Shown here in pieces: positions 1 to 5,995 of a DNA stretch of 7,361 nucleotides. The translations under genes and the position numbers were made by a program. Source of the DNA: Pseudomonadota bacterium (lineage in GTDB: Bacteria; BMS3Abin14); contig QIFJ01000132.1 of NCBI GenBank assembly GCA_003229755.1, forward strand, positions 1-7,361, read 5' to 3'. Under the pieces are notes generated by a model. That model was not told where the DNA came from. It made no database searches and saw nothing but the letters and a program-made list of their open reading frames with translations. The first letter of the stretch is position 1; every line of letters begins with the position of its first letter.

Positions 1-79
1 TAGGGAGAAGGGAGTAAGTTGCCAGCATCGGGCCCTCGTCAGTTAAGGTCCAACTGATCTTTGGTGTCTCTGTAGTCAT
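1..79 (-). CDS. icd: Monomeric NADP-dependent isocitrate dehydrogenase, N-terminal fragment (gene continues past the left edge)
   Basis: On the minus strand an ATG (77-79) opens 26 codons that run off the window edge. It is preceded by a perfect AGGAGG Shine-Dalgarno with a 6-base spacer. The peptide begins MTTETPKISW and continues TLTDEGPMLATYSLLP. This closely resembles the start of single-subunit NADP-dependent isocitrate dehydrogenases (about 740 residues), which typically open with a PKI-x-YTLTDEAPALATYS-like stretch. The enzyme oxidatively decarboxylates isocitrate to 2-oxoglutarate in the cytoplasm with NADP+. Only about 3% of the expected protein is visible and no catalytic residue falls inside, so the assignment rests on N-terminal similarity recalled from the family. 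The gene is transcribed divergently from the DUF4390-ntrY-ntrX operon. A real gene is very likely; its identity is probable. Confidence 0.78.
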   Translation of the reverse strand, partial: MTTETPKISWTLTDEGPMLATYSLLP

Positions 80-85
80 GACTTT

Positions 86-91
86 CCTCCT
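86..91 (-). promoter_or_regulatory. Shine-Dalgarno of the divergent isocitrate dehydrogenase gene
   Basis: CCTCCT on the plus strand reads AGGAGG on the minus strand, six bases before the minus-strand ATG at 79. It is the main reason for calling a short edge fragment as a gene. An AT-rich TATATAT stretch lies just upstream of it (94-101), but I could not pair it with a convincing -35 box. Confidence 0.8.
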
Positions 92-163
92 GAATATATA
101 TCAATCTGACGAGAACCTGGCCCAAGAATCAAATGGTTTGTCTAGTTTGCCGGGAGCCCTTTA

Positions 164-193
164 AGGTATACAATATACAGTATACGTATACCT
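164..193. repeat. GTATAC repeat and palindrome cluster, possible operator
   Basis: TATAC occurs four times, starting at 167, 174, 181 and 187 (steps of 7, 7 and 6). The outer arms AGGTATAC (164-171) and GTATACCT (186-193) form a perfect 8-base inverted repeat. GTATACGTATAC (180-191) is itself a perfect 12-base palindrome. GTATAC cores are typical of operators bound by GntR-family (FCD subfamily) regulators, which would suit a divergent promoter region. The near-7 spacing also matches the heptamer repeats found elsewhere in this window, so it may instead be slippage-derived repeat DNA. The sequence alone does not decide. Confidence 0.45.
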
Positions 194-244
194 GCCGATA
201 GCAGATCTGTCAATGATTTTTCTAATACCAAAGATGGCTTTGTA

Positions 245-271
245 GACGTGGTGGACGTGGAGAGGACGTGG
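245..271 (+). repeat. Three direct copies of GACGTGG
   Basis: GACGTGG is present at 245-251, 254-260 and 265-271 (start spacings 9 and 11). It lies about 55-80 bases upstream of the promoter that reads into the DUF4390 gene. Placement upstream of a -35 box would suit activator sites, but the irregular spacing and lack of dyad symmetry make this weak. It may be further short-repeat DNA. Confidence 0.3.
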
Positions 272-326
272 GGTCAGAGCACTTTCAATACCCAAACTTA
301 TGTTGCAAAAATACAACACATTTTTC

Positions 327-354
327 TTGAGGTAAAACCCTGCGGTGCTATAAT
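327..354 (+). promoter_or_regulatory. Sigma-70 type promoter for the DUF4390-ntrY-ntrX-aminopeptidase operon
   Basis: A perfect TATAAT -10 box (349-354) follows TTGAGG (327-332; four of six match TTGACA) with a 16-base spacer. Transcription would start near 361-362, one or two bases before the ATG at 363. The predicted transcript would therefore be essentially leaderless, which agrees with the absence of any Shine-Dalgarno before that ATG. No sigma-54 type element was found in this intergenic region, so I see no sign that the operon is driven by its own NtrX through sigma-54. Confidence 0.55.
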
Positions 355-362
355 CTGCCTCG

Positions 363-953
363 ATGGCCATTAACTCCCTCAATAAAAAGCTGTCAGCACT
401 CCTTATCGCCTCACTGGTGGTTTTAATAGTTTCGACTGGAACGGCTGTTGCAGCTGAGAAAACTCCGGTTATAGAGAGTATTCACCTGATCGAAGGGGAG
501 AGTGATGTCCTTCTGAGCGCCACCTTGTCAGCGGAACTTGATGAATTCATGAAGGAGGCCTTGAAAGGCGGCGTCCCCCTGACGTTCAGCTTCAAGATAA
601 GGTTGACAAGGAAAGGAACTATTTTCGGGGAAAAAAGGGTCCGCAGCGAAAAGCTCACACATACCCTTCAGTATAATCCTGTCAAGCAGGTCTACCAGTT
701 CACGGGGGAGGGCTATAAGGAGCCGATGGAAAAAACCACAAGGGAAGAGGCCGAAGCGCTGGCCTGGATGAAGGGCATTTACCGGTGGCCTCTTTTCCCT
801 CTACGGGAGCTCAGAAAAGATAAACGATACAGGGTGAGGGTTATGGCTACGCTGAAATCGGCTGAGCTGCCGTCGGTTTTTGGATACCTCTTTTTCTTCA
901 CATCCATTTTCAACAGGGAAACTCCATGGAACCAGGTAGACTTTACATACTGA
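363..953 (+). CDS. DUF4390 domain protein, secreted/periplasmic, upstream partner of ntrYX
   Basis: This 196-residue protein begins with a classic Sec signal peptide: NKK at residues 7-9, a hydrophobic core at about 10-27, and an AVA-A cleavage site near residue 30. The rest matches my memory of DUF4390, a family of unknown function usually encoded just before ntrY. Its C-terminal half carries the family's recognisable features: a basic ELRKDKRYRVRV segment (about 148-159), the FGYLFFF stretch (about 173-179) and a TPW...DFTY end. The mature protein should act outside the cytoplasmic membrane, possibly feeding a signal to NtrY; that role is inferred from gene order only. An in-frame TAA at 351-353 rules out an earlier start, and the signal peptide fits ATG 363. 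No ribosome binding site precedes it, so initiation may be leaderless. The ntrY ATG follows ten bases after the stop. Confidence 0.85.
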   Translation: MAINSLNKKLSALLIASLVVLIVSTGTAVAAEKTPVIESIHLIEGESDVLLSATLSAELDEFMKEALKGGVPLTFSFKIRLTRKGTIFGEKRVRSEKLTHTLQYNPVKQVYQFTGEGYKEPMEKTTREEAEALAWMKGIYRWPLFPLRELRKDKRYRVRVMATLKSAELPSVFGYLFFFTSIFNRETPWNQVDFTY

Positions 954-963
954 GGATAACTGT

Positions 964-3189
964 ATGAAGCTGCCATCTTTCAGAATTAAGGACGCTAGAA
1001 CCAGAACAACAGCAATTGTTGTTCTGATGCTGGCTATTATAGTGGTCCTTTTTTACGGAGGACGCTACAGAGAACTGCAGCAGGCTACCCCGAAGGGCGG
1101 GAATCTTTTCGTTTTCTTCCTTATCAACGTGAACATCCTGCTATTGACCATCCTGATCTTCCTTCTTGCCAGAAACGCGATCAAGCTGTTTTACGAGGGT
1201 CGCCAGAAGGTGTTCGGATACCACCTCAGGACGAAACTTGTCATCATATTTGTGGGTTTCACTCTGATCCCCACAGTCCTTCTGTTTTCGGTGGCCAGAG
1301 GTTTTATCACAGACAGCATTGACTTCTGGTTCAATCTCGATGTGGAACAGGCAATGGAATCAGCGGTTTCAGTTACCCAGAATTACTACTCCACATTGAC
1401 CAACAGGACCAGGACAATGGCCCAGAGAGTATCCGAGAGGCTGGGAACAACCCTTGAGGGAAAGGAGTTTCAGGATCAGGTGGAGCGCCTGAGGCGGGAG
1501 TACGCCCTCTCCACCGTAGAGGTATATGGTCCGACGGGTGAACATCTGGCACGGTCCTGGGATGATCAGGTTCCCCAGATGATCACCGACCCCGGGGACA
1601 GCCTGGTGCAGAGCGGTATAGTTGGCAGGGTCATCGACAGTATAGTAAGCGCCCAAAAAGGAGAGTTTATCAAGGCCTCCGCCCCGGTCATGACATCTAA
1701 AGGACAGGGTGCTGTTGTTGTGTCGCTTCATCTCCCCGAAGATATTTCATCGAAGGCGGATCAACTGGCGGTCACCTATCGGGGGTACACCGAGATGAAG
1801 CTGCAGAAACGCCCCATCAAAATGAATTACGTTGTTTATCTCCTTGTCCTTGCCATGCTTATCCTGTTTTCAGCAACGTGGCTCGGATTCTACCTGGCAA
1901 GGGGTATCACAATACCGATAGGGAAACTTGCAGAAGGCGCGGAAAAGGTTGCCTCAGGAGACCTGTCGGTAAGGGTAGAGAGCGAGTCACACGACGAGGT
2001 GGGGATTCTTATCGAAGCATTCAACAGGATGACCGAAGAACTTCAGACAGGACGGCAGAAACTGGAAAAAGCCCACCAGGATCTGGAACAGTCCTATTTT
2101 GAGAACGAAGAGAGGCGAAGGTACATCGAGACGGTCCTGAGGAACGTTGGAACCGGAGTCATATCTATCGATCCGGAGGGTCTTGTTAACACCTTTAACC
2201 GTGCAGCCGAGATCATGTTCGGTGTCAGATCAGAAGACATTCTTGGCAGACCGTATACGAAGATGCTCAGCCCGGAACACGTCAGGCTTATTGAGAGGCT
2301 GCTTGCGGAACTGGAAGGCGCGAGCAGGAGGTCGGTCAGAAGGGAGATCCCCATAATCGTACAGGGAAAACCCCTCGTTCTATTGATAAACGTCAGCAAG
2401 CTTGACGACCTTGAGGGAAGCCCGCCGGGAACGGTCATGGTCCTGGAGGATATGACGAAACTGATGGATGCGCAGAAGAAAGCTGCCTGGTCCGAGGTGG
2501 CCACACGCATAGCTCATGAGATCAAAAACCCTCTGACACCTATTAAGCTCTCCGCGGAAAGGCTCCGACGACGCCTGGAGGGAACGCTGGAGAGTGAGAG
2601 ACAGGATCTGCTCACCGAATGCACGGATTCCATTATCCGGGAGGTGGAAGGCATGAGAGGTCTCGTGGACGAGTTTTCAAAGTTTGCCAGGCTGCCGGTG
2701 CTGCAGCCTGAAGTCAGCAATATCAATGAGACTATTCGGGAGGCATGCGCCCTGTTTTCGGGAAGGAGAGATCTGGCGTACGATCTGGAGATGGATCTGG
2801 AACCGGATCTTCTAGAGATCAGTTACGACAGGGAGCATATTCGAAGGGTCATGATAAACTTGCTGGAGAACGCTTATCAGGCTGTGAGGGACAGGGGGCA
2901 GGGAGGAGTAAGTGTTACAACAAAGCTCCTCGTGGATGAGGGAATGGTTTCCATTACAGTTTCGGATGAAGGCACAGGTGTTGACGAGGAGTTTCATGAC
3001 AGGATCTTCGAACCATATTTTTCTACCAAGAAAGACGGTACCGGACTCGGGCTGGCCATTACGCAAAGGATAGTTGAGGAACACGGTGGTGAAATTACAT
3101 ATGAGATGAACATGCCCGTGGGAAGCGTTTTTACTGTCAAGATACCGGTGAACATTGAACCGAGACCTCGGAGGAAGCCAGGGAGGTGA
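964..3189 (+). CDS. ntrY: NtrY-like membrane sensor histidine kinase
   Basis: This is a 741-residue inner-membrane kinase with full NtrY architecture. It has three N-terminal transmembrane helices (about 15-32, 47-69, 92-112), an extracytoplasmic sensing region (about 113-288) and a fourth helix (290-312). A HAMP linker (about 311-361, with the P318 and DEVG motifs) and a short coiled coil (about 361-385) come next. These are followed by a PAS domain (about 386-495) and the HisKA H-box HEIKNPLTP with phospho-acceptor His518. The catalytic domain has the N-box NLLENA (Asn632/Asn636), a G1-box DEGTG with Asp668 and GTGLGL at 692-697. All kinase motifs are intact. It should phosphorylate NtrX, encoded immediately downstream. 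ATG 964 is preceded by GAGG (952-955), which overlaps the stop codon of the DUF4390 gene and indicates translational coupling. The last 14 bases are also used to initiate ntrX. The sensed stimulus cannot be read from the sequence. Confidence 0.95.
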   Translation: MKLPSFRIKDARTRTTAIVVLMLAIIVVLFYGGRYRELQQATPKGGNLFVFFLINVNILLLTILIFLLARNAIKLFYEGRQKVFGYHLRTKLVIIFVGFTLIPTVLLFSVARGFITDSIDFWFNLDVEQAMESAVSVTQNYYSTLTNRTRTMAQRVSERLGTTLEGKEFQDQVERLRREYALSTVEVYGPTGEHLARSWDDQVPQMITDPGDSLVQSGIVGRVIDSIVSAQKGEFIKASAPVMTSKGQGAVVVSLHLPEDISSKADQLAVTYRGYTEMKLQKRPIKMNYVVYLLVLAMLILFSATWLGFYLARGITIPIGKLAEGAEKVASGDLSVRVESESHDEVGILIEAFNRMTEELQTGRQKLEKAHQDLEQSYFENEERRRYIETVLRNVGTGVISIDPEGLVNTFNRAAEIMFGVRSEDILGRPYTKMLSPEHVRLIERLLAELEGASRRSVRREIPIIVQGKPLVLLINVSKLDDLEGSPPGTVMVLEDMTKLMDAQKKAAWSEVATRIAHEIKNPLTPIKLSAERLRRRLEGTLESERQDLLTECTDSIIREVEGMRGLVDEFSKFARLPVLQPEVSNINETIREACALFSGRRDLAYDLEMDLEPDLLEISYDREHIRRVMINLLENAYQAVRDRGQGGVSVTTKLLVDEGMVSITVSDEGTGVDEEFHDRIFEPYFSTKKDGTGLGLAITQRIVEEHGGEITYEMNMPVGSVFTVKIPVNIEPRPRRKPGR

Positions 3190-3190
3190 T
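3170..3190 (+). promoter_or_regulatory. Double Shine-Dalgarno in front of two possible ntrX GTG starts
   Basis: Two purine-rich sites lie back to back. GGAGGAAG (3170-3177) stands eight bases before GTG 3186. GGAGGTGAT (3182-3190) is a nine-base match to the anti-Shine-Dalgarno of 16S rRNA and places GTG 3195 eight bases after its GGAGG core. The first GTG lies inside the second site and overlaps the ntrY TGA (3187-3189). The choice of start therefore stays open from sequence alone. Confidence 0.6.
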
Positions 3191-4577
3191 AGCCGTGAAG
3201 AGTACCGAAGGGCTGATACTCGTTGTAGATGATGAAAGCGGGATCCGGACGAGTGTAAAGGCCATACTTCAGGATGAAGGATACACAGTGATCGCGTCTG
3301 AGGAGGGAGTGGACGCTCTTGCAAGGGTGGCCTCGGAAAAGCTGGATGCTGTACTCCTGGATGTCTGGATGCCGGGTATGGACGGTATCGAGGTTCTGAA
3401 GGGAATAAAGCAGCTTGACCAGGACCTGCCGGTGATAATCATGTCGGGTCACGGAACCATAGAAACGGCAGTCAAGGCCACCAAGCTGGGAGCCTATGAC
3501 TTCCTGGAAAAACCCCTCAGTATAGACCGTCTGGCTCTTGTGCTCAGAAACGCTCTCAGTCAGAGAAACCTGGTTGAGGAAAACCGGGCCCTGAGGAGCA
3601 CCCATGACGATGCTTCAGAGTTTGTAGGAGAATCCGAAGTCATGAAGGGTATCATGGAACAGGTGAGTATCGTTGCTCCCACACAGGCATCGATCCTGAT
3701 AACTGGTGAGAACGGGACCGGCAAGGAACTCCTGGCCAGAGCCATACACAAGCACTCCAGGAGAAACCAGGCTCCTTTCATTGCGGTGAACTGCGCTGCC
3801 ATACCCGAAACCCTTATCGAAAGCGAGCTGTTCGGCTACGAGAAGGGTGCGTTCACCGGTGCAACCTCCAGGAAGCTGGGTAAGTTCGACCTCTCCAACG
3901 CCGGAACTCTCTTACTGGACGAGATAGGGGATATGAGCCTGGCGACCCAGGCCAAGATACTGAGGGTCCTGGAGGAAAAGAGTTTCGAGAGGGTTGGAGG
4001 CAACAGGTCTGTGGAGGTGGATGTTCGCATTATAGCGGCCACTAACAAGAACCTCGAAGAAGAGATTGCCTCGGGCAGGTTCAGGGAAGACCTTTTCTTC
4101 CGGCTGAATGTTTTTCCTTTCCTGCTGCCTCCGTTAAGGGAAAGAAGGGATGATATTCCACCACTAGTAGAAAATTACGTACAGGAATTAGGGACCCAGT
4201 ACAGCAAGCCTGAACTGAGATTCTCACCGAAGGCGCTTCAGGCTATGGTTTCATATTTCTGGCCCGGCAACGTAAGGGAGCTGAAAAACGTTGTTGAAAG
4301 GGTTGTTATTCTGGCGAAGGGTGACACGGTTGACCTGGAGCTGATCCCTGTTTCTGTCAGGGAACCTAAACCGGGCCCAAAGGACAGCTCCACCGGAAAA
4401 AACATAGTGGATTACCGCCGGGCCAAAGAGCAGTTCGAAAGGGACTTTTTCCTCGACCGTCTCTTTGACAACGACTGGAACATATCGCGCACATCCCAGC
4501 AAGTGGGTCTGGAGCGCAGCAATCTTCACAGGAAGATCAAGCAGCTGGGACTCCGTGATTCCGAGAAAGGAGCTTAG
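3186..4577 (+). CDS. ntrX: NtrX-like sigma-54-dependent response regulator
   Basis: This 463-residue regulator has three domains. The receiver (about 10-125) has acidic residues Asp15/Asp16, phospho-acceptor Asp59 in LLDVWMPGMDG, Ser87 and Lys109 (LEKP). The AAA+ sigma-54 interaction domain (about 146-370) has Walker A GENGTGKE with Lys180, an intact GAFTGA loop (221-226), Walker B LLLDEI with Asp245/Glu246 and the RFREDLFFRL segment. The C-terminal Fis-type helix-turn-helix (about 412-457) has the NISRTSQQVGLERSNLHRKI pattern typical of NtrX. It should be phosphorylated by the adjacent NtrY and activate sigma-54 promoters of nitrogen, redox or envelope genes. GTG 3186 overlaps the ntrY stop by four bases (GTGA) and has GGAGGAAG eight bases upstream. 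GTG 3195 is equally plausible, since GGAGGTGAT (3182-3190) precedes it at ideal distance. The difference is only three residues. Confidence 0.95.
   Translation: MIAVKSTEGLILVVDDESGIRTSVKAILQDEGYTVIASEEGVDALARVASEKLDAVLLDVWMPGMDGIEVLKGIKQLDQDLPVIIMSGHGTIETAVKATKLGAYDFLEKPLSIDRLALVLRNALSQRNLVEENRALRSTHDDASEFVGESEVMKGIMEQVSIVAPTQASILITGENGTGKELLARAIHKHSRRNQAPFIAVNCAAIPETLIESELFGYEKGAFTGATSRKLGKFDLSNAGTLLLDEIGDMSLATQAKILRVLEEKSFERVGGNRSVEVDVRIIAATNKNLEEEIASGRFREDLFFRLNVFPFLLPPLRERRDDIPPLVENYVQELGTQYSKPELRFSPKALQAMVSYFWPGNVRELKNVVERVVILAKGDTVDLELIPVSVREPKPGPKDSSTGKNIVDYRRAKEQFERDFFLDRLFDNDWNISRTSQQVGLERSNLHRKIKQLGLRDSEKGA
4567..4572 (+). promoter_or_regulatory. Shine-Dalgarno deciding the aminopeptidase start
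   Basis: AAGGAG sits inside the last codons of ntrX, six bases before ATG 4579, and marks that ATG as the true start. The reading frame stays open upstream to 4465, but using those codons would mean a 114-base overlap with the conserved Fis domain of ntrX and an N-terminal extension atypical of the family. Confidence 0.75.
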
Positions 4578-4578
4578 C

Positions 4579-5703
4579 ATGTCACCGGGAAAGAGGAGCA
4601 TTCTGGAGGCATTCAGGTCTCTGCTTGTAGTAAACCTCGGGCTCAGGAAAGATGAAAGGCTACTGCTGCTCGGTGACAGGGGGCCTGATGGTGGATCGGC
4701 TGAACTGGTGGAAGAACTATCCTCCCTGACGGAAATTGTGCATCCAAAGACCGAAACCCTGATCTTCAATCCTGTCGGCGGCCACGGTATGGAGCCGCCC
4801 TACGAGGCATGGGAAGCGGCCTTCGGCGAAAACGGGGTCTTGAAGCTGGAAGAAGACGGGGTTTTGGGCAGGATCCTGCGAAAGAGTGGCGATGAAAAAG
4901 ACATGGTGAGGGCAGGGGCCATAACGGAGGAGATATCAGACGAAATTGTCCAAACCGTTGTTGCCTTGACGCATTACTCTACCAGCCACACCGGCTTCAG
5001 GAAATTGCTCACCACCTTTGGCAATGTAAGGTATGCAAGCATGCCGTTATTCGCGCGTGAGATGTTCTTCACCAGCATGGAAGTCGACTGGGGAAAGCTG
5101 GTTGTATCAACACAAACCCTGGCAAGGGCGATGGAAGGCGCCGATAAATGCGAGATAAAAGCACCGAACGGTACCGATCTGGTTGTTGGGATAACCGGGC
5201 GCCCTGTAAAACCTGACGACGGTATGCTAACGATCCCGGGGTCTTTCGGGAACCTTCCGGCGGGAGAGGTCTTCATAGCGCCCCTTGAGGGCACGGCTGA
5301 GGGTAAACTGGTGGTGGAGTGGAGCGACGTATCGAAGCTGAGATCGCCGTTGACGATAAGTATAGAAAAGGGCAAGGCAATATCAGTGGAGGGGGATGAG
5401 TCTGAGGAAGTGAGGTGGCTGGACAATCTTTTCTCTGCCCATCCCAACAATACGAACATCGCGGAGCTTGGAATAGGCACCAATCCAGGTGCCACCCGCC
5501 CGGATATTGTACTGGAATCGGAAAAAATCCTGGGAACGGTCCATGTCGCCTTCGGTGACAATCACACCTTCGGCGGTGTGACGGTTGCGCCCTTCCACCA
5601 TGATTTCGTTGTGTTTGACGCCAGCCTCGTTGCAGTATGGGAGAGGGGAGGGGGGCGTAGGGTGCTGCTGACGGAGGGACAGCCAGGGTGGATGGGGGTT
5701 TAG
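4579..5703 (+). CDS. M29-family (AmpS/AmpT-like) metallo-aminopeptidase
   Basis: This 374-residue cytoplasmic protein resembles the M29 'leucyl aminopeptidase (aminopeptidase T)' family, which removes N-terminal residues from peptides using a metal pair. Features seen are GSFGNLPAGEVFIAP around Glu230, ELGIGTNPGA with Glu296, GTVHVAFGDNH with His322, and the terminal FHHDFVV with His340 and Asp342. These are the likely metal ligands. The two glutamates are 66 residues apart, as I recall for family members. The His322 to His340/Asp342 spacing looks shorter than in classical AmpS. The N-terminal part (1-180) is more divergent, as usual in M29. The gene starts one base after the ntrX stop (TAG 4575-4577, ATG 4579), so it is almost certainly co-transcribed and translationally coupled. 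Why a peptidase sits in an ntrYX operon is unclear; nitrogen scavenging from peptides is a natural guess. Substrate and oligomeric state are not visible. Confidence 0.85.
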   Translation: MSPGKRSILEAFRSLLVVNLGLRKDERLLLLGDRGPDGGSAELVEELSSLTEIVHPKTETLIFNPVGGHGMEPPYEAWEAAFGENGVLKLEEDGVLGRILRKSGDEKDMVRAGAITEEISDEIVQTVVALTHYSTSHTGFRKLLTTFGNVRYASMPLFAREMFFTSMEVDWGKLVVSTQTLARAMEGADKCEIKAPNGTDLVVGITGRPVKPDDGMLTIPGSFGNLPAGEVFIAPLEGTAEGKLVVEWSDVSKLRSPLTISIEKGKAISVEGDESEEVRWLDNLFSAHPNNTNIAELGIGTNPGATRPDIVLESEKILGTVHVAFGDNHTFGGVTVAPFHHDFVVFDASLVAVWERGGGRRVLLTEGQPGWMGV

Positions 5704-5728
5704 CGCAGTCGAAGTGCGCAGTCGAAGT
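5703..5728 (+). repeat. Perfect 13-base tandem duplication overlapping the aminopeptidase stop codon
   Basis: GCGCAGTCGAAGT occurs at 5703-5715 and again, directly abutting, at 5716-5728. A partial third unit (TCGAAG) follows at 5728-5733. The first copy begins with the last base of the TAG stop (5701-5703), so the repeat DNA starts exactly where coding ends. Confidence 0.8.
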
Positions 5729-5743
5729 CGAAGGAAAAAACCA

Positions 5744-5800
5744 GGGCGCAGGGCGCAAAAAATCAGGCAGGAGGCAGGAGGAAAGAGGCAGAAGGGGTGA
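5744..5800 (+). repeat. G-rich 7-base tandem repeats
   Basis: GGGCGCA is duplicated at 5744-5750 and 5751-5757. After a short A-rich link, GGCAGGA appears twice (5766-5772, 5773-5779), followed in the same phase by GGAAAGA, GGCAGAA and GGGGTGA up to 5800. The units are degenerate but keep a strict 7-base step. The plus strand is strongly purine-rich here. No open reading frame of note runs through it. Confidence 0.65.
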
Positions 5801-5823
5801 AGGGGAGAAACGGGGAATCGGGG
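5794..5823 (+). other. Intramolecular G-quadruplex motif in the operon 3' region
   Basis: Four GGGG runs lie at 5794-5797, 5802-5805, 5812-5815 and 5820-5823, separated by loops of 4, 6 and 4 bases. This satisfies a strict four-tetrad quadruplex pattern (G4-N4-G4-N6-G4-N4-G4). The G-rich strand is the coding strand, so both the DNA and the 3' end of the operon mRNA could fold. It begins about 90 bases after the aminopeptidase stop. Any effect on termination, mRNA stability or replication is inferred, and the run may be a by-product of the surrounding G-rich repeats. Confidence 0.55.
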
Positions 5824-5829
5824 TAGAAC

Positions 5830-5872
5830 ATTAGAGCATTAGAAATTGGAGATTGGAAACTGGAAATTCGAA
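5830..5872 (+). repeat. ATTGGAA-type heptamer array
   Basis: Five units in exact 7-base phase run from 5838 to 5872: ATTAGAA, ATTGGAG, ATTGGAA, ACTGGAA, ATTCGAA. A sixth, ATTAGAG (5830-5836), is offset by one base. Positions 1, 3, 5 and 6 of the unit (A, T, G, A) do not vary, while the others drift, as expected of an old slippage array. Confidence 0.75.
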
Positions 5873-5952
5873 AGGCCGGGTTTTAGGGTGTAATCACTCG
5901 CCTTCGCAACCCCCTTTTAGCTTCGCTTCGTGATTCACCAAAACCCCGGCCT
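5873..5952. repeat. Long imperfect inverted repeat (hairpin), candidate terminator or MITE-like remnant
   Basis: The left arm at 5873-5897 begins AGGCCGGGTTTT and ends TAATCAC. It pairs with the right arm at 5930-5952, which begins GTGATTCACC and ends CCCCGGCCT. The arms are about 23-25 bases with a few bulges, around a 32-base loop that is pyrimidine-rich and contains repeated CTTCG. In RNA this would form a stable stem downstream of the aminopeptidase gene. There is no U-tract after the right arm, so it is not a textbook intrinsic terminator. A stabilising 3' hairpin or a degenerate inverted-repeat element is equally possible. Confidence 0.6.
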
Positions 5953-5995
5953 GATTGCATTTGATTATCCAGGGTTCCGGCCATGGTATCGGAGC

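Larger units (their letters stand above)
80..362. other. Divergent intergenic region between the icd-like gene and the ntrYX operon
   Basis: These 283 bases hold no gene I can support. They contain, left to right, the ribosome binding site of the minus-strand gene, an AT-rich stretch, a cluster of TATAC/GTATAC repeats (164-193), three GACGTGG copies (245-271) and a sigma-70 type promoter (327-354) reading into the DUF4390 gene. A 73-codon minus-strand reading frame across 161-382 has a low-complexity, unconvincing translation and no ribosome binding site, so I treat it as chance. Confidence 0.7.

Noticed and set aside
134..150. Possible sigma-54 promoter (TGG...TTTGC) in the divergent region
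   Set aside because: The GG and GC elements are 12 bases apart instead of 10 and the flanking consensus is poor.
161..382. 73-codon minus-strand reading frame in the divergent intergenic region
   Set aside because: It overlaps the promoter and the start of the DUF4390 gene, has no ribosome binding site, and its translation shows no domain or signal I recognise.
2812..3605. Two minus-strand reading frames of 170 and 203 codons across the ntrY/ntrX junction
   Set aside because: They lie antisense to strongly conserved kinase and receiver domains, and their translations look like reverse-strand shadows rich in Ser, Pro, His and Arg.
4465..4578. Longer N-terminus for the aminopeptidase starting at 4465
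   Set aside because: It would overlap the ntrX Fis domain by 114 bases; ATG 4579 has AAGGAG at a 6-base spacing and begins where the family homology begins.
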